The notes under the pieces were generated by a model. The model ran no database searches, had not been told where the DNA came from, and saw only the letters and a program-made list of their open reading frames with translations. DNA of 25,208 bases from Collybiopsis luxurians FD-317 M1 (Eukaryota > Basidiomycota > Agaricomycetes > Agaricales > Omphalotaceae), in NCBI GenBank assembly GCA_000827265.1, contig KN834817.1, forward strand, positions 3,167 through 28,374. The letters are read 5' to 3'. A program made the translations under genes and the position numbers. This document shows positions 1 through 10,028 of the stretch, in pieces. How positions within the stretch are numbered: the first letter of the stretch is position 1; each line of letters starts with the position of its first letter.

Positions 1-670
1 TTTGATAGGATTCCTATATAATTCAAGTGCCGGTATGGCCGAATATAGTGATGGACCCATCGTCGGATGGTGGTTCCGTACGATTTGGTGGGCCTGGGCC
101 TCGAAATGTATAGGATGAGTAAATACAGATAAACAGCTGTTGAAAACTCGAGTGGGCAAAACTTTTTGCAAACGGCTGTATTTGTGTGAACTGCGCGCCT
201 ATCGGGCATTTGTATCTGTACAGCCGGGTACTTATGTATGGAGTGTACATACCTTGTATGTCTGTACACCATATTCACAACCTTATGGACATTAGCTAAT
301 TACAATATTGACCCAGTGTATGGGACGGTAAGAGTCGAGGAATGCTGTGAATTTACTAATATGGCACAGCTACGGCACGTTCATCCTAAAGTCCTTGCGT
401 ATCCCACCAGTATGGGTACGAAGCAATGAAAATTTAGCATATTTATTGGTACTTGCTGCAAGCCAGCAAGTATATGACAGCTGGTTTCAGGAAGTCGTAG
501 CAGTTACTGAGGGAGGCATTGCAATCAAAAAGTGCCGCGGCTGTTGCCGGGGTATCATCACACAAATACAAATAAACAGCGGTGAAAATCTCCGAAGGGG
601 AACAGAATTTCGCGAATGACTGTATTATGCATAGAATCAATCATCAAGGATGGTCACGAGCCTTCAGAGA
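1..670. other. 5' flank without a recognised gene; degenerate direct repeat
   Basis: No open frame here looks like a real protein. Two stretches, 121-185 and 564-626, align in the same orientation: both start AAATACARATAAACAGC, continue with GAAAA and an A-rich middle, and end in CTGTATT. They look like two old copies of a short dispersed repeat about 440 bp apart. The second lies just upstream of the NLR promoter. I see nothing else that I can name. Confidence 0.4.
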
Positions 671-675
671 GCGAA

Positions 676-687
676 TATATATAAAAG
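676..687 (+). promoter_or_regulatory. TATA box of the intact NLR-like gene
   Basis: TATATATAAAAG at 676-687 lies about 185 bp before the ATG at 871, leaving room for a transcription start near 705-720 and a 5' UTR of roughly 150 nt. The sequence after it (GGATCCGCCCAT and GATTGTGTA further on) is recognisably similar to the flank of the second NLR copy near 19900-19990, where the corresponding stretch has decayed to CATATAGGG. Promoter function is inferred from position and motif only. Confidence 0.5.
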
Positions 688-870
688 AGCCGACGAGACG
701 GTTGTTTCCAGGATCCGCCCATGAGTGATTCACAGCCCATGCAGTATGTTGATTGTGTATCTTTTGAATTATAATCGCTCATTGCGTTGCAGAAACTCAG
801 CTGTCAATGGAAGGTGAGAATGATTGTTGTAGTTACAAGAGTAGCCATCTGAAAATTGTATATAATTAGC

Positions 871-3800
871 ATGTTTCCAAATGCTTCTCATTTCACCATC
901 AATAATTCAACATTCACTGTTGTTTGTAAGGTATACCCTCTGATCATCACGACAAGCACTCATTTGCTCTGGCATTTAACAGCGAATGATGAAAGGGAAA
1001 AGATTCAAAAGTGGCTAAATGCCCCTGATTGCGCCAGGAACTTTCAAACTGCGGATGATAAGAGAACCGAGGGTACTGGTCAATGGATCCTTGACCATCC
1101 TGAATATAATGAGTGGAAGCAATGCCCAGGTTTACTTTGGATTCAGGGTAAAGGTATGGAAAATGCACGTAGCACAGTTGGTTGTTGCTGACAACCCCTT
1201 CAAGCTGGATCTGGCAAGACCATTTTGTCGTGAGTTTGATGATGAAATTTGAAAGCATTGAACTAATTCCTGTGCTAGCACTACAATTATTGGAGACCTT
1301 AAGAAAGGAGCCCCAGACAATGTCTGGTATCACTACTTTGATTCTCGTGATAATACAGGACAAAAGTCGACATTTCGTGGCTTCCTTTTATCTCTTCTGG
1401 ATTGGACTGGGGCCAATACCACAAGCATCCATCCTGTATTGAAAACATTGTTTGACCAGTGCAATAGGCAAGGCCTCACTGGATCTCTGCCTACTGTAAA
1501 AGCCTTGGAAAGTGCATTGAAAGAAGTCTTTGAGACTATCAGTGGAGGCTATATGGTTTTGGATGCCATGGATGAATGTAGTGAACCTTTCAAGGTTGTA
1601 CAATGGCTGAAAAATCTGCCTAGGCAGTTTTGCATTTGTGTTATAAGCCGCTACAGGTCAGAAAGGGAGATTGCAGAGAGATCCTTTGAAATTTCATTGG
1701 ATTGTGGAAGTGACAAAGTCAATGATGATATTGGGAAATATCTGGATCAAGAAATAGAGAAATATAGTTTTAAAGGAGATTTGAGGAATGAAGTCATGAG
1801 GACTTTAAAGGGAAAAGCACAGGGACAGTAAGTTGTCAAGACTGTAGTACATTATTACTGTTGATTCTAAATTATATGGCCCCAGATTCCGCTGGGTAAT
1901 CTGTCAGTTGAAGGCACTTGAAGATTGTGGGACTGCTGACTCTGTTCGTGAAGCTTTAGCAGATTTGCCCGAAGACCTGGAGCAAACCTATGAGAAAGCA
2001 ATGGAACGGACAATGAAGAAACGAACTAAGGACAATGCTCATCTTCTTCTCTTGTGGCTTCTATATTCATTTCAGCCTGTGTATATTAAAAGGGTGGAAG
2101 ATATTTTGAGAGTAGATTTGAAGAATAATCACATAAAAGAAAACAATGAAATGGATGCTAACATTCATTTAATCATTGATTCCACTCTAGTGACAGTTGA
2201 TACATATTCAGTTGTACAAGTGGCACATGCATCTGTGAAAGAGTTCTTGATTATTCAATACAATTCATCTCACACTGCCAGATTAGTTGAGATTAATGAA
2301 CTTCTGGCTCATGAAATGATTGCCCAAACATGCATAATATTTTTGATGAAACAGATTGATGTTAAAAAATCTAACTACAATTCCTTACAATATTATGCTG
2401 TGGAAAAATGGCTGAAACATGCAAGATTTGTTGAAGCAAAAGATCAGAGTTCCCTCCATCATAAAGTGGTAGAATTTGCTACAAGTGGAATGCTATCTTT
2501 TGAAACATGGGTTTATCATTTTTCCTACCATTACGATGAAGAGGAAAAGAGTCAACCTCCAATTTTCTATTTGATACGTGAAAAGTTGCTGACAGCAAGT
2601 CAGAAAATGCTCAATTCCTGCAATGTGAATGATTTGAAGGCAGCACTCCATGCTGCAGCAAAATATGACTGTAAAATCATTGCTCACAAGATACTTGATC
2701 ATGGGGTGGATGTCAATGTGGATATCAGCAGATATGGGAATGCCCTTCAAGTTGCTGCTGTCAATGAGAGGGAGAACATGATTGAACTTTTACTTGGCAG
2801 AGGAGCTGATGTCAATGCTCAAGGTGATGAATATGGTAATGCACTTCAGGCAGCTGTATTTAGGAACAATGAGAGTATAGTTAACCTGTTACTGCAAAAA
2901 GGAGCAAATATCAATGCACAGTGTGGTAAATATGGCAATGTCCTTCAGGCAGCTGCTGTGTATCAATATAGAACTATAGTCAAACTTTTACTTGACAAAG
3001 GAGCTGATGTCAATGCCGAGGGTGGTGATTATGGCAATGCCCTTCTAGCTGCTGTGTTTATGAACAATGAGGGTATAGCTAAGCTGTTACTGCAAGAAGG
3101 AGCAAATGTAAATGCTAAGGGTGGTAAATATGGCCATGCCCTTCAGGCTGCTGCTGTTTACCAACAAGAGGCCATGGTCAAACTTTTACTTGACAGAGGA
3201 GCTGATGTCAATGCTCAAGGGGGAGAATATGGCAATGCCCTTCAGGGTGCTGTGTGTATGAACAATGAGGGCATAGTTAACCTGTTACTGCAAAATGGAG
3301 CAAATGTCAATGCTCAGGGTGGTATATATTTCAATGCCCTTCAAGCTGCTTTAACTAAGGGGAATCAGATCATATTGGACCTTTTACTTGAAAAAGGTGC
3401 AAATGTCAATGCTCAGGGTGATAGATATGGCAATGCCCTTCAGGCTGCTGCTGTTTACCAAAATGAGGCCATGGTCAAGCTTTTACTCAACAGAGGAGCT
3501 GATGTCAATGCTCAAGGTGGTGAATATGGCAATGCCCTTCAAGCTGCTGCAACTAAAAGGAATCAGATCATATTCAACCTTTTACTTGAAAAAGGAGCAA
3601 ATGTCAATGCTCAGGGTGGTAGATATGGCAATGCCCTTCAGGCCACTGCTGTTTACCAAAATGAGGCCATGGTCAAACTTTTACTTGCCAGAAGAGCTGT
3701 TCAAGATGATGATTATGGTGAACTTTTACTTGACAGAGGAACTGATGTCAATGCTCAAGGTGGTGAATATGGCAATGCCCTTCAAGCAGCTGCAACTAAA

Positions 3801-5279
3801 CAGAATCAGATCATATTGAACCTTTTACTTAAAAAAGGAGCAAATGTCAATGCTCGGGGTGGTAGATATGGCTATGCCCTTCAGGCTGCTGCTGTTAACC
3901 AAAATGAGGCCATGGTCAAACTTTTACTTGACAGAGGGGCTGATGTCAATGCTCAAGGTGGTGAATATGGCAATGCCCTTCAGGGTGCTGTGTTTACAAA
4001 CAATAAGGGCATAGTTAACCTGTTACTGCAAAAAGGAGCAAATGTCAATGCTCAGGGTGGTGAATATGGCAATGCCCTTCAGGCTGCTGTGTTTATGAAC
4101 AATGAGGGCATAGTTAGGTTGTTACTACAAAAACGAGCAAATGTCAATGCTCAGGGTGGTAAATGTGGCAATGCCCTTCAGGCTGCTGTGTTTATGAACA
4201 ATGAGGGCATAGTTCAGCTGTTACTGCGAAAACAAGCAAATGTCAATGCTCAAGGTGGTAAATGTGGCAATGCCCTTGAGGCTGCTGTGTTTATGAACAA
4301 TGAGGGCATCATTAAGTCATTACTGCAAAAAGGAGCAAATGTCAATGCTCAAGGTGGCAAATATGGCAATGCCCTTCAGGCTGCTGTGTTTATGAACAAT
4401 GAGGGCATAGTTAAGCTGTTACTAAAAAATGGAGCAAAAGTCAATTCTCAAGGTGGTGAATATGGCAATGCTCTTCAGGCTGCTACTCATTACCAAAATG
4501 AGGTTATGGTCACACTTTTACTTGACAGAGGAGCTGATGTCAATGCTCAAGGTGGTAAATATGGCAATGCCCTTCGGGCTGCTGTATTTGTGAACAATAC
4601 AGGCATAATTAAGCTGTTAATGCAAAAAGGAGCAAATGTCAATGCTCAGAGTGTTGAATATGGCAATGCCCTTCAGGCTGCTGTGTTTATGAACAATGAG
4701 GGCATAGTTGAGCTGTTACTGCAAAATGGAGCGAATGTCAATGGCAATGCCCTTCAGGCTGCTGTCTGTCACCAAAATGAGGGCATAGTCATACTTTTAC
4801 TTGAGAGTGGAGCTGATGTCAATGCTCAGGGTGGTAAATATGGCAATGCCCTTCTAGCTGCTGTATTTATGAACAATGTGGGAATAATTAAGTTGTTATT
4901 GCAAAAAGGAGCAAATGTCAATGCTCAGGGTGGTAAATATGGCAATGCACTTCAGGCTGCTGCTGTTTACCAACATGAGGGCATGGTCAAACTTTTACTT
5001 GAGAGTGGAGCTTATGTCAATGCTCAGGGTGGTGAATATGGCAATGCCCTTCAGGCTGCTGCTGTTTACCAAGATGAAGGCATTGTCAAACTTTTACTTG
5101 AGAGTGGAGCTTATGTCAATGCTCAGGGTGGTAAATATGGCAATGCCCTTCTGGCTGCTGCTGTTTATAAAAAACAGGGCATAGTCAAACTTTTACTTGA
5201 GAGTGGAGCTGATGTCAGAACTCAAGGTGGTAAATATATCAATGCCCTTCTGGCTGCAAAAGTGGCTTTAAATGGCTGA
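871..5279 (+). CDS. NACHT-ankyrin NLR-like STAND protein, five exons, apparently intact
   Basis: Exons are 871-925, 983-1153, 1205-1229, 1279-1827 and 1886-5279. All four introns (57, 51, 49 and 58 nt) are GT-AG, and the spliced frame is 4194 nt = 1397 aa plus TGA. Residues 1-18 form a short motif containing ASHFTINNSTFTVV. The NACHT domain follows at about 65-275: Walker A GKAGSGKT (74-81), Walker B LDAMDE (178-183), a sensor-like ISR ending at Arg208, and FRWVICQL (268-275), a phrase typical of fungal NACHT proteins. A helical/winged-helix-like region (about 285-420, with LADLPEDLEQTYEKAM) leads into ankyrin repeats from about 517 to the end. STAND proteins of this kind use NTP-dependent oligomerisation to signal after ligand sensing by the repeats; in fungi several control heterokaryon incompatibility. 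No catalytic N-terminal effector domain is visible. The start at 871 was chosen because the first intron joins in frame from it. The ligand is unknown. Confidence 0.9.
2634..5276 (+). repeat. Tandem ankyrin-coding array, 99-bp (33-aa) unit, about 26 copies
   Basis: The last exon consists of units of the form GNALQAAxxxxxxxIVxLLL + xxGAxVNAQGGxY. I count 26 units plus a truncated last one (KYINALLAAK). Units fall into three sequence types by the segment after QAA: type A (VFMNNEG), type B (AVYQNEA) and type C (ATKxNQI). Units 3-7 alternate A and B, units 8-13 alternate C and B, units 14-18 are all A, and units 19-26 mix A and B, ending in three B units. Near-identity of many units at DNA level, including silent positions, points to recent duplication or gene conversion. 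Two units are irregular: an aberrant stretch at about 3685-3745 and an 18-bp in-frame shortening near 4738-4745. Confidence 0.9.
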
Positions 5280-6690
5280 AAATAGCCAAAACATACACTT
5301 TCAGTTTAAATTCCACCCTTGAAAACATATTTGTCTCTGAGTCAAAGCTAACCCCCATTTTTGATATTGTTCTTTCCAATGGTAAGAAAGGTTACTCTAA
5401 CAACACAATTATTTGTCACTGCAGTCTTCGCAATTTTTAAAAAATCCTTTTACAGCAACTGTTTCTTTCCCTACAAATTTATACACTATACCAAAAATGA
5501 CAATTCTTCTATAGCTATTCTCCACAATTTAGACAACTGAGATTTCGTCAGCATCTGTCCTAGGTTTCAAGGTATTTTCAAAAACAGCAGGCCCGTCACT
5601 TTCATGTGAGCCTGCAACCTAAGTATATCATTTTTGAGTGGGAACCAAGGCTGTTCAGTAGAGCCTACTTATCCTTATTCATTTCACCATGAGCGATGTG
5701 CAACTGTCGTTGCATCCCCCGCGGTTCCTCAGTTTGAGTGCCACTGGTTTTCGTGGATGTTTGGCTGTTCTAATGAATTCTTCGGATTCTTTGATAAGCG
5801 ATCAACAGTGTGCCAGTGGCCTTTGCCTATCTTGGTGCTGCTAAACAGGTCACACCAGCGTGCTCAGCTTACATTTAGCAGTATCACCGTCATTTGTCTC
5901 CCACTGGCACAGAATAATACATTGTGATATCTATCTCTACAACAGAATGCACAGTCAGACTGAGACAAACTGTTCCATCTTATCTCGTACCATTATTCAG
6001 ACTGTCTCACATGGGCAGTAACTGAGTACAAAAACATGGACAAAAATCTTGAACATGAATTGGCAAAAAAGAAACTCTCAACACAAAGAAAAAAACATGA
6101 CACCGGATCACCTCGAATACAGAATTCTGTCCTTTGTTTTTATCCGTGACATATTTGCCCTCCTCGTGGATCTCATTCTTCACAAGCCCTTGCCCTGTCC
6201 GACCTCCTTATGACATTATTCGCACGCTCCAAATTGACAAGCTCCATAAGGATACGATGCACTTTCCAATGCTGGACATTTACACCAAAGAGGTCTTTCA
6301 TATGCTCAGGCGCAAGTAACAACCATGGGTGGAAGAATGCGAAAGCCCGGCATCAGTATTTATTCAGGGGTTCTCCAAAGACAAAGAGAGGAGAATCCGA
6401 ACAAGATATAAACAGAACTGAACAAATCATCAATCTCACAGAAACAAGATACATCCCATTACCCATAACTTAAAACATTTACGGTGTGGAACGCGCAATG
6501 ATAAACGTATGAAGCCAAAAAAAAGGTGCTACGTCGTACCCAGAAGTTTCCCAGAAGTGAACGTTCCGACATGTTGAGGAAAAATTCACCAGAAACTACG
6601 AATGATATAGATATGGTATCGATGTACCCTCACAGTCACCTTGTAAGAAGGGAAGAAATCGGCGAGTAAGCATTTGAAAACTCGGTAGAG
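5280..6690. other. Intergenic region 3' of the NLR gene; one small hairpin
   Basis: This is the 3' flank of the NLR gene followed by non-coding-looking sequence. Short open frames near 5634-5927 and 6134-6473 have no recognisable motif. An imperfect hairpin is present at 5587-5615: GCAGGC and TCAC on the left pair with GTGA and GCCTGC on the right around a TTTCAT loop, with CCG bulged. From about 6480 CpG dinucleotides become frequent. Confidence 0.4.
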
Positions 6691-6704
6691 ACAATTCAAC
6701 TTAC

Positions 6705-7370
6705 CGTTCCAGATAGGTGAGTCAAACATCTTCCAAGGATAGAAGAACGTAATAGCATACTTCCCAGCAATACTAGGCGTCGTAGTCGGATGTTGAGCGG
6801 GTTTTGCGAGGACAACCTAACCGACGCTGTAGTTGATGCATAGAACTCCTCCGGTAGAGCCTCCCAAAATCGATTTGCATCGATCGAAGATGTCGACGAG
6901 ATACATGAGCCAGAGACAGCTCTGGCGGCTCTGGTTATCTTGATCAGCCCGTATCCTTAAGGACGAGCTAGGTACGGCGACGGATTTGAGGCTGGTCAGT
7001 CAAGTTGCGTATGAAGATGAGATGAAAGAAAGAAAAAGGAAGGGTACTCACGAATGACGATTAATCGCATTAACCGCGGCGCATCCTGCAATGCAAATAA
7101 GCAAATGCTAATTTCCCTACAAGCCTGGTCGAAGAAGAAGGAATCTTGCACAGGCAGGAGTATGCTTGTGTTTGACAGCTCCTCTCGTATAGAAGAGAAT
7201 ATCTTGAACGGGATGCATATCGTGAGAAAGGCGTCGGAGGTAGACGAGAAATCAGGGTATATTTTCTTCGTGATCGCGGGAAAAGAATGCAGGGGACTCG
7301 ATCCCCAAGAATCAGCTAATGATGAGCAGGTCGCTGTACCAAGAGGGATTGGGGTGCAAGCACGTTCAAA
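6705..7370 (-). other. Possible additional minus-strand exons, unrecognised
   Basis: Two minus-strand stretches look exon-like. One is an open frame running from about 7370 to a canonical donor (CGTGAGTACC read on the minus strand) with its exon end at 7052; it encodes phrases such as ADSWGSSPLHSFPAITKK and QDAPRLMRLIVIR. The other is open from about 6815 to a donor GTAAGT with its exon end at 6705; it encodes SIAGKYAITFFYPWKMF. The phases of the intervening introns do not join cleanly with the sites I chose, and a TAG at 6817-6819 blocks upstream extension of the second. They may be further exons of the gene beginning at 7902, a separate gene, or chance open frames in CpG-rich DNA. No domain was recognised. 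Confidence 0.25.
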
Positions 7371-7902
7371 TTAGCATGTTGAAAGTGAAAAGCCATTGAT
7401 GATAACCAGCGCCAAAATGTAACGTCGTTTCGTAGGTCATCCAGAAGCTTTGGAAACGTAAGCCAAAGCGAGAGAGGGAAGCTATCAGAGAAAACTCACG
7501 GACGACATCATTGCCAGCGATCTCCCAGAAAAACTCGCCCAGCCAAATTTGACGCGATTACAATGGCACTCGTCCATCACAGACGATATCCAAGCTGGTC
7601 TTGGATCTATAGATGTGAGTTGCTGAACGCGAGGAAATGGCTGATGAGAGACTCACAAGTGATTACGGTTACTGTGCGCTCAGCCCGACAACCTACCTTG
7701 AACTTCTAAGGTCCGTATCTCAGGGATTTTGCGACCCAGCCTTCTATCCTATACTAGCAGTCACTGGTCCGCTCACCCCCTTCCCCACCCTCATCCGACC
7801 CCCAGACTGCCAAATCTAAGGCATCGAAACATACCCGTAGAGCATATACGTAGGCAGTACAGGTGTCCGAAGCAACGAGATATTGCCGTGATTGGATATC
7901 AT
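7316..7902 (-). CDS. Candidate spliced gene of unknown function (uncertain model)
   Basis: Read on the minus strand from ATG at 7902, four segments join through GT-AG introns: 7835-7902, 7697-7740, 7500-7606 and 7316-7447 (introns 94, 90 and 52 nt). The spliced frame is 351 nt, 116 aa plus TAG. It starts MISNHGNISLLRTP and contains PTYMLYGLGRKIPEIRTLEV and LLDDLRNDVTFWRW. A caveat: the third segment also reads in another frame as RQIWLGEFFWEIAGNDV, and that frame is the one shared with a diverged copy at 19.15-19.45 kb (HQIWL, then GDVV). The frame used here may therefore be wrong, or this copy may itself be broken. The splice-donor positions agree between the copies, which supports a real gene family. 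Function unknown. Confidence 0.35.
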
Positions 7903-8175
7903 GATTGTTCCGAGATGGGGATGGGAATGAAGAATGCGTTCGTGTTCCTGTTCGTGTCTGAGTTAGCGGAAGAGGTGGGTGGGGACGTGGATAAGGACGG
8001 TGATTATTCTAGAGGTTGAGACAAAATGAGACCGATTTTTTTTGCGGTCGGATGACGGAGAAAGTGGAATTTGACTCGCGGTTATTGATATTAAGCGGAT
8101 AAAGGAAGTACAAAAGGTTATTAATATGTCTTGGTAGCATGGGCTTGCCACAGTCGTAGGATTCCCATCTTTGAT

Positions 8176-8613
8176 GCGTTAGGTAGAATTATGCGTCTCG
8201 CCGGTGCGTCACGCGTTTTACGATGCGTATGTGCGTATGTGCGTCAATTGATTTTTATCAAAGCTGATTAAATATGTTTTTTTACCAATGTCACCTTGTA
8301 TGTCGTCGTAATTATTATACAATCAGATGATTAACTACAATTATAACCAATTCTTTGAATATATTTCCTGAAATTGAAGGCAAAAAAAATTAATTAACTC
8401 AATTTAACATATACGCATCACGCATTTTTTCGTGTGACTTGAACGCATTTGACACATCTTGTCCCTGATGCGTTTGAATGCATACAGACGCGTATCAATG
8501 CGTATACGCATCGGCGCTGAACGCCCAATCAAATGCGTCAATTTTTTTCCCGGTGCGTCAAATGCGTCAAGTGCGTCAAGTGCGTAACCGGTGCGTCAAG
8601 CATGCGTTTTACT
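8176..8613. repeat. GCGT-rich repeat element of unknown type
   Basis: About 440 bp are studded with copies of TGCGT and its complement in otherwise AT-rich DNA. At 8553-8588 the 9-bp unit RTGCGTCAA repeats in tandem about four times, the last copy imperfect. CCGGTGCGTCA followed by GCGTTTTAC occurs near both ends (8201-8221 and 8589-8613) in the same orientation. ATGCGTATACGCAT at 8498-8511 is a perfect 14-bp palindrome. I see no coding potential. It could be a small non-autonomous transposable element or a satellite fragment. Confidence 0.55.
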
Positions 8614-8836
8614 AATTTATGCCCTATCAATGATAAGCATTATTAGCGTGCATGGCTACTCCAAGTCAATGTGACTCAATACATAGATTTCGGGATATTT
8701 TATTATAGATGCAATCGTTTCCCTACAATTTCCAATTAGTTAGCTTTTAAATACTCAATTCATGATGCAGCTGCGACTTCGTACGTTCTGCTGCTGTCTC
8801 CCTGCTCTATTACATAATGAATACATACTAGCGCCA

Positions 8837-9946
8837 ATGTCTTCGGTATGTTATGAGCTTGTTGATTGATTAAGTATGCGGCTAACTCAAGATATCTATT
8901 CTACAGCGATTTGCGACAGGCTCAACATACTCTGGACCAATCCCTTGGCTCGGATGCGTTGTCCTCCAAGTTGTTCATGGTCCTTACAAGTCTTGCCAAG
9001 GGGCTGTTCAAGATGTCAATCATTCACTCTCAAGTATCAGTGGACTTACTTTGAGACTGCAGCTTTTCCTTAGCACAACACATGGTGTAAATCCTTCCAT
9101 CACCATAGACTATGAGGATGTTCATGAAGTGGAGTAAGTGTATTTCTTGCTTTTATTGTCTCAACTCTTTCATTTATACTGTTATTTGAGTAGTACTTGG
9201 AAAGCTCTAGCTGAAAAATATCCATTGAAACATAATCAAAGCTTTTTCCATCCAAACTGTGACTACATTCCAGCTGTAGTTGACAAGCCATACATCCCAC
9301 AGCCAATGCCTGAACTTATTTGCCCCCCAACCCCACAACCACCCCCAAGTGAAGATGTGTTCTCAGATGCAGAGTCAGCTGCATTTTGGAGGTTCTCAGT
9401 ATGTTTTAGATTTTTGATACTGTGTCAGATTACTGCGTTATATTTTCATTCATGCAGCCTGATGATGTGGAGTGCAATTCTTCCCATTGGATTCTTCATC
9501 CAGCCTTTGCAGGAAAGCACTTGTTTGTTTCCATTGATCTCTCCCATTCTCACTTTGGTGGAACTTCAAAGTGGGTACAGATTGATAATGGGATTGCTTA
9601 GATTCAAAAGCAAGGTGGCCATTCTGAATCCATTGACCTTCCTTTTATCATCAAACCTATCATTGCACCCTTATGCACATGCAAATCACTCCTAGCCATA
9701 GTGACAGGTGACCAAACTGGGAAACTTGTACACTGCATCAAGTGGATGTTGGAGGACAATCAGGAACGGCTCTATGTAGCATGTGCACAGAATGCAGGAA
9801 CACTGTCAGAAACATTGGAGGACAATGTATTCCCAGTGTACTGTTGGGAAGTTGTAGAAATTGAAGTGGGATCTGAAGCTCAAAAGCATGGTAAAATGCT
9901 GATCAAGCAGCTACAGAAGAAACTTAATTCAAAGAGGCAACCTTAG
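8837..9946 (+). pseudogene. Unrecognised four-exon gene with one in-frame stop
   Basis: Exons 8837-8845, 8907-9133, 9194-9398 and 9458-9946 join in one frame through GT-AG introns of 61, 60 and 59 nt. The first exon is only three codons. The product would be about 309 aa, interrupted by a single TAG at 9599-9601 (context DNGIA-stop-IQKQ). Visible features: a central proline-rich stretch (CPPTPQPPPSEDVFSDAES) preceded by FHPNCDY, a segment HPAFAGKHLFVSIDLSH, and a C-terminal part with YCWEVVEIEVG and a lysine-rich end. No signal peptide or membrane segment is obvious and I do not recognise the family. The exon structure and open frames on both sides of the stop suggest a recently disabled gene, possibly part of a transposable element given the surroundings. 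It converges on the minus-strand fragment that ends at 10029. Confidence 0.5.
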
Positions 9947-10028
9947 ATTTGTACAAATAGTGCAACTACTGATGATCAACATAGCAATAATCTGTATATA
10001 GTAGGAAGTATATATCCAAGCTTCCCCT

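Noticed and set aside
23..250. 75-codon minus-strand open frame at the window edge
   Set aside because: Composition is unlike protein and it overlaps one copy of a degenerate direct repeat.
3388..3819. Long out-of-frame open frame inside the ankyrin array (also 4915-5184) with repeats such as MSMLRVVNMAMPF
   Set aside because: A 99-bp unit length is divisible by three, so a stop-free alternative frame in one unit is copied to all. The main frame is explained by ankyrin repeats; this is a shadow.
2634..5276. Regularly spaced DNA repeats that could suggest a CRISPR-like array
   Set aside because: The repeats are contiguous, 99 bp long, in frame and encode ankyrin units; the organism is a fungus.
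6816..6900. GGSTGG on the minus strand as a patatin or lipase nucleophile motif
   Set aside because: The surrounding sequence lacks other family motifs and a TAG follows within a few codons; probably chance.
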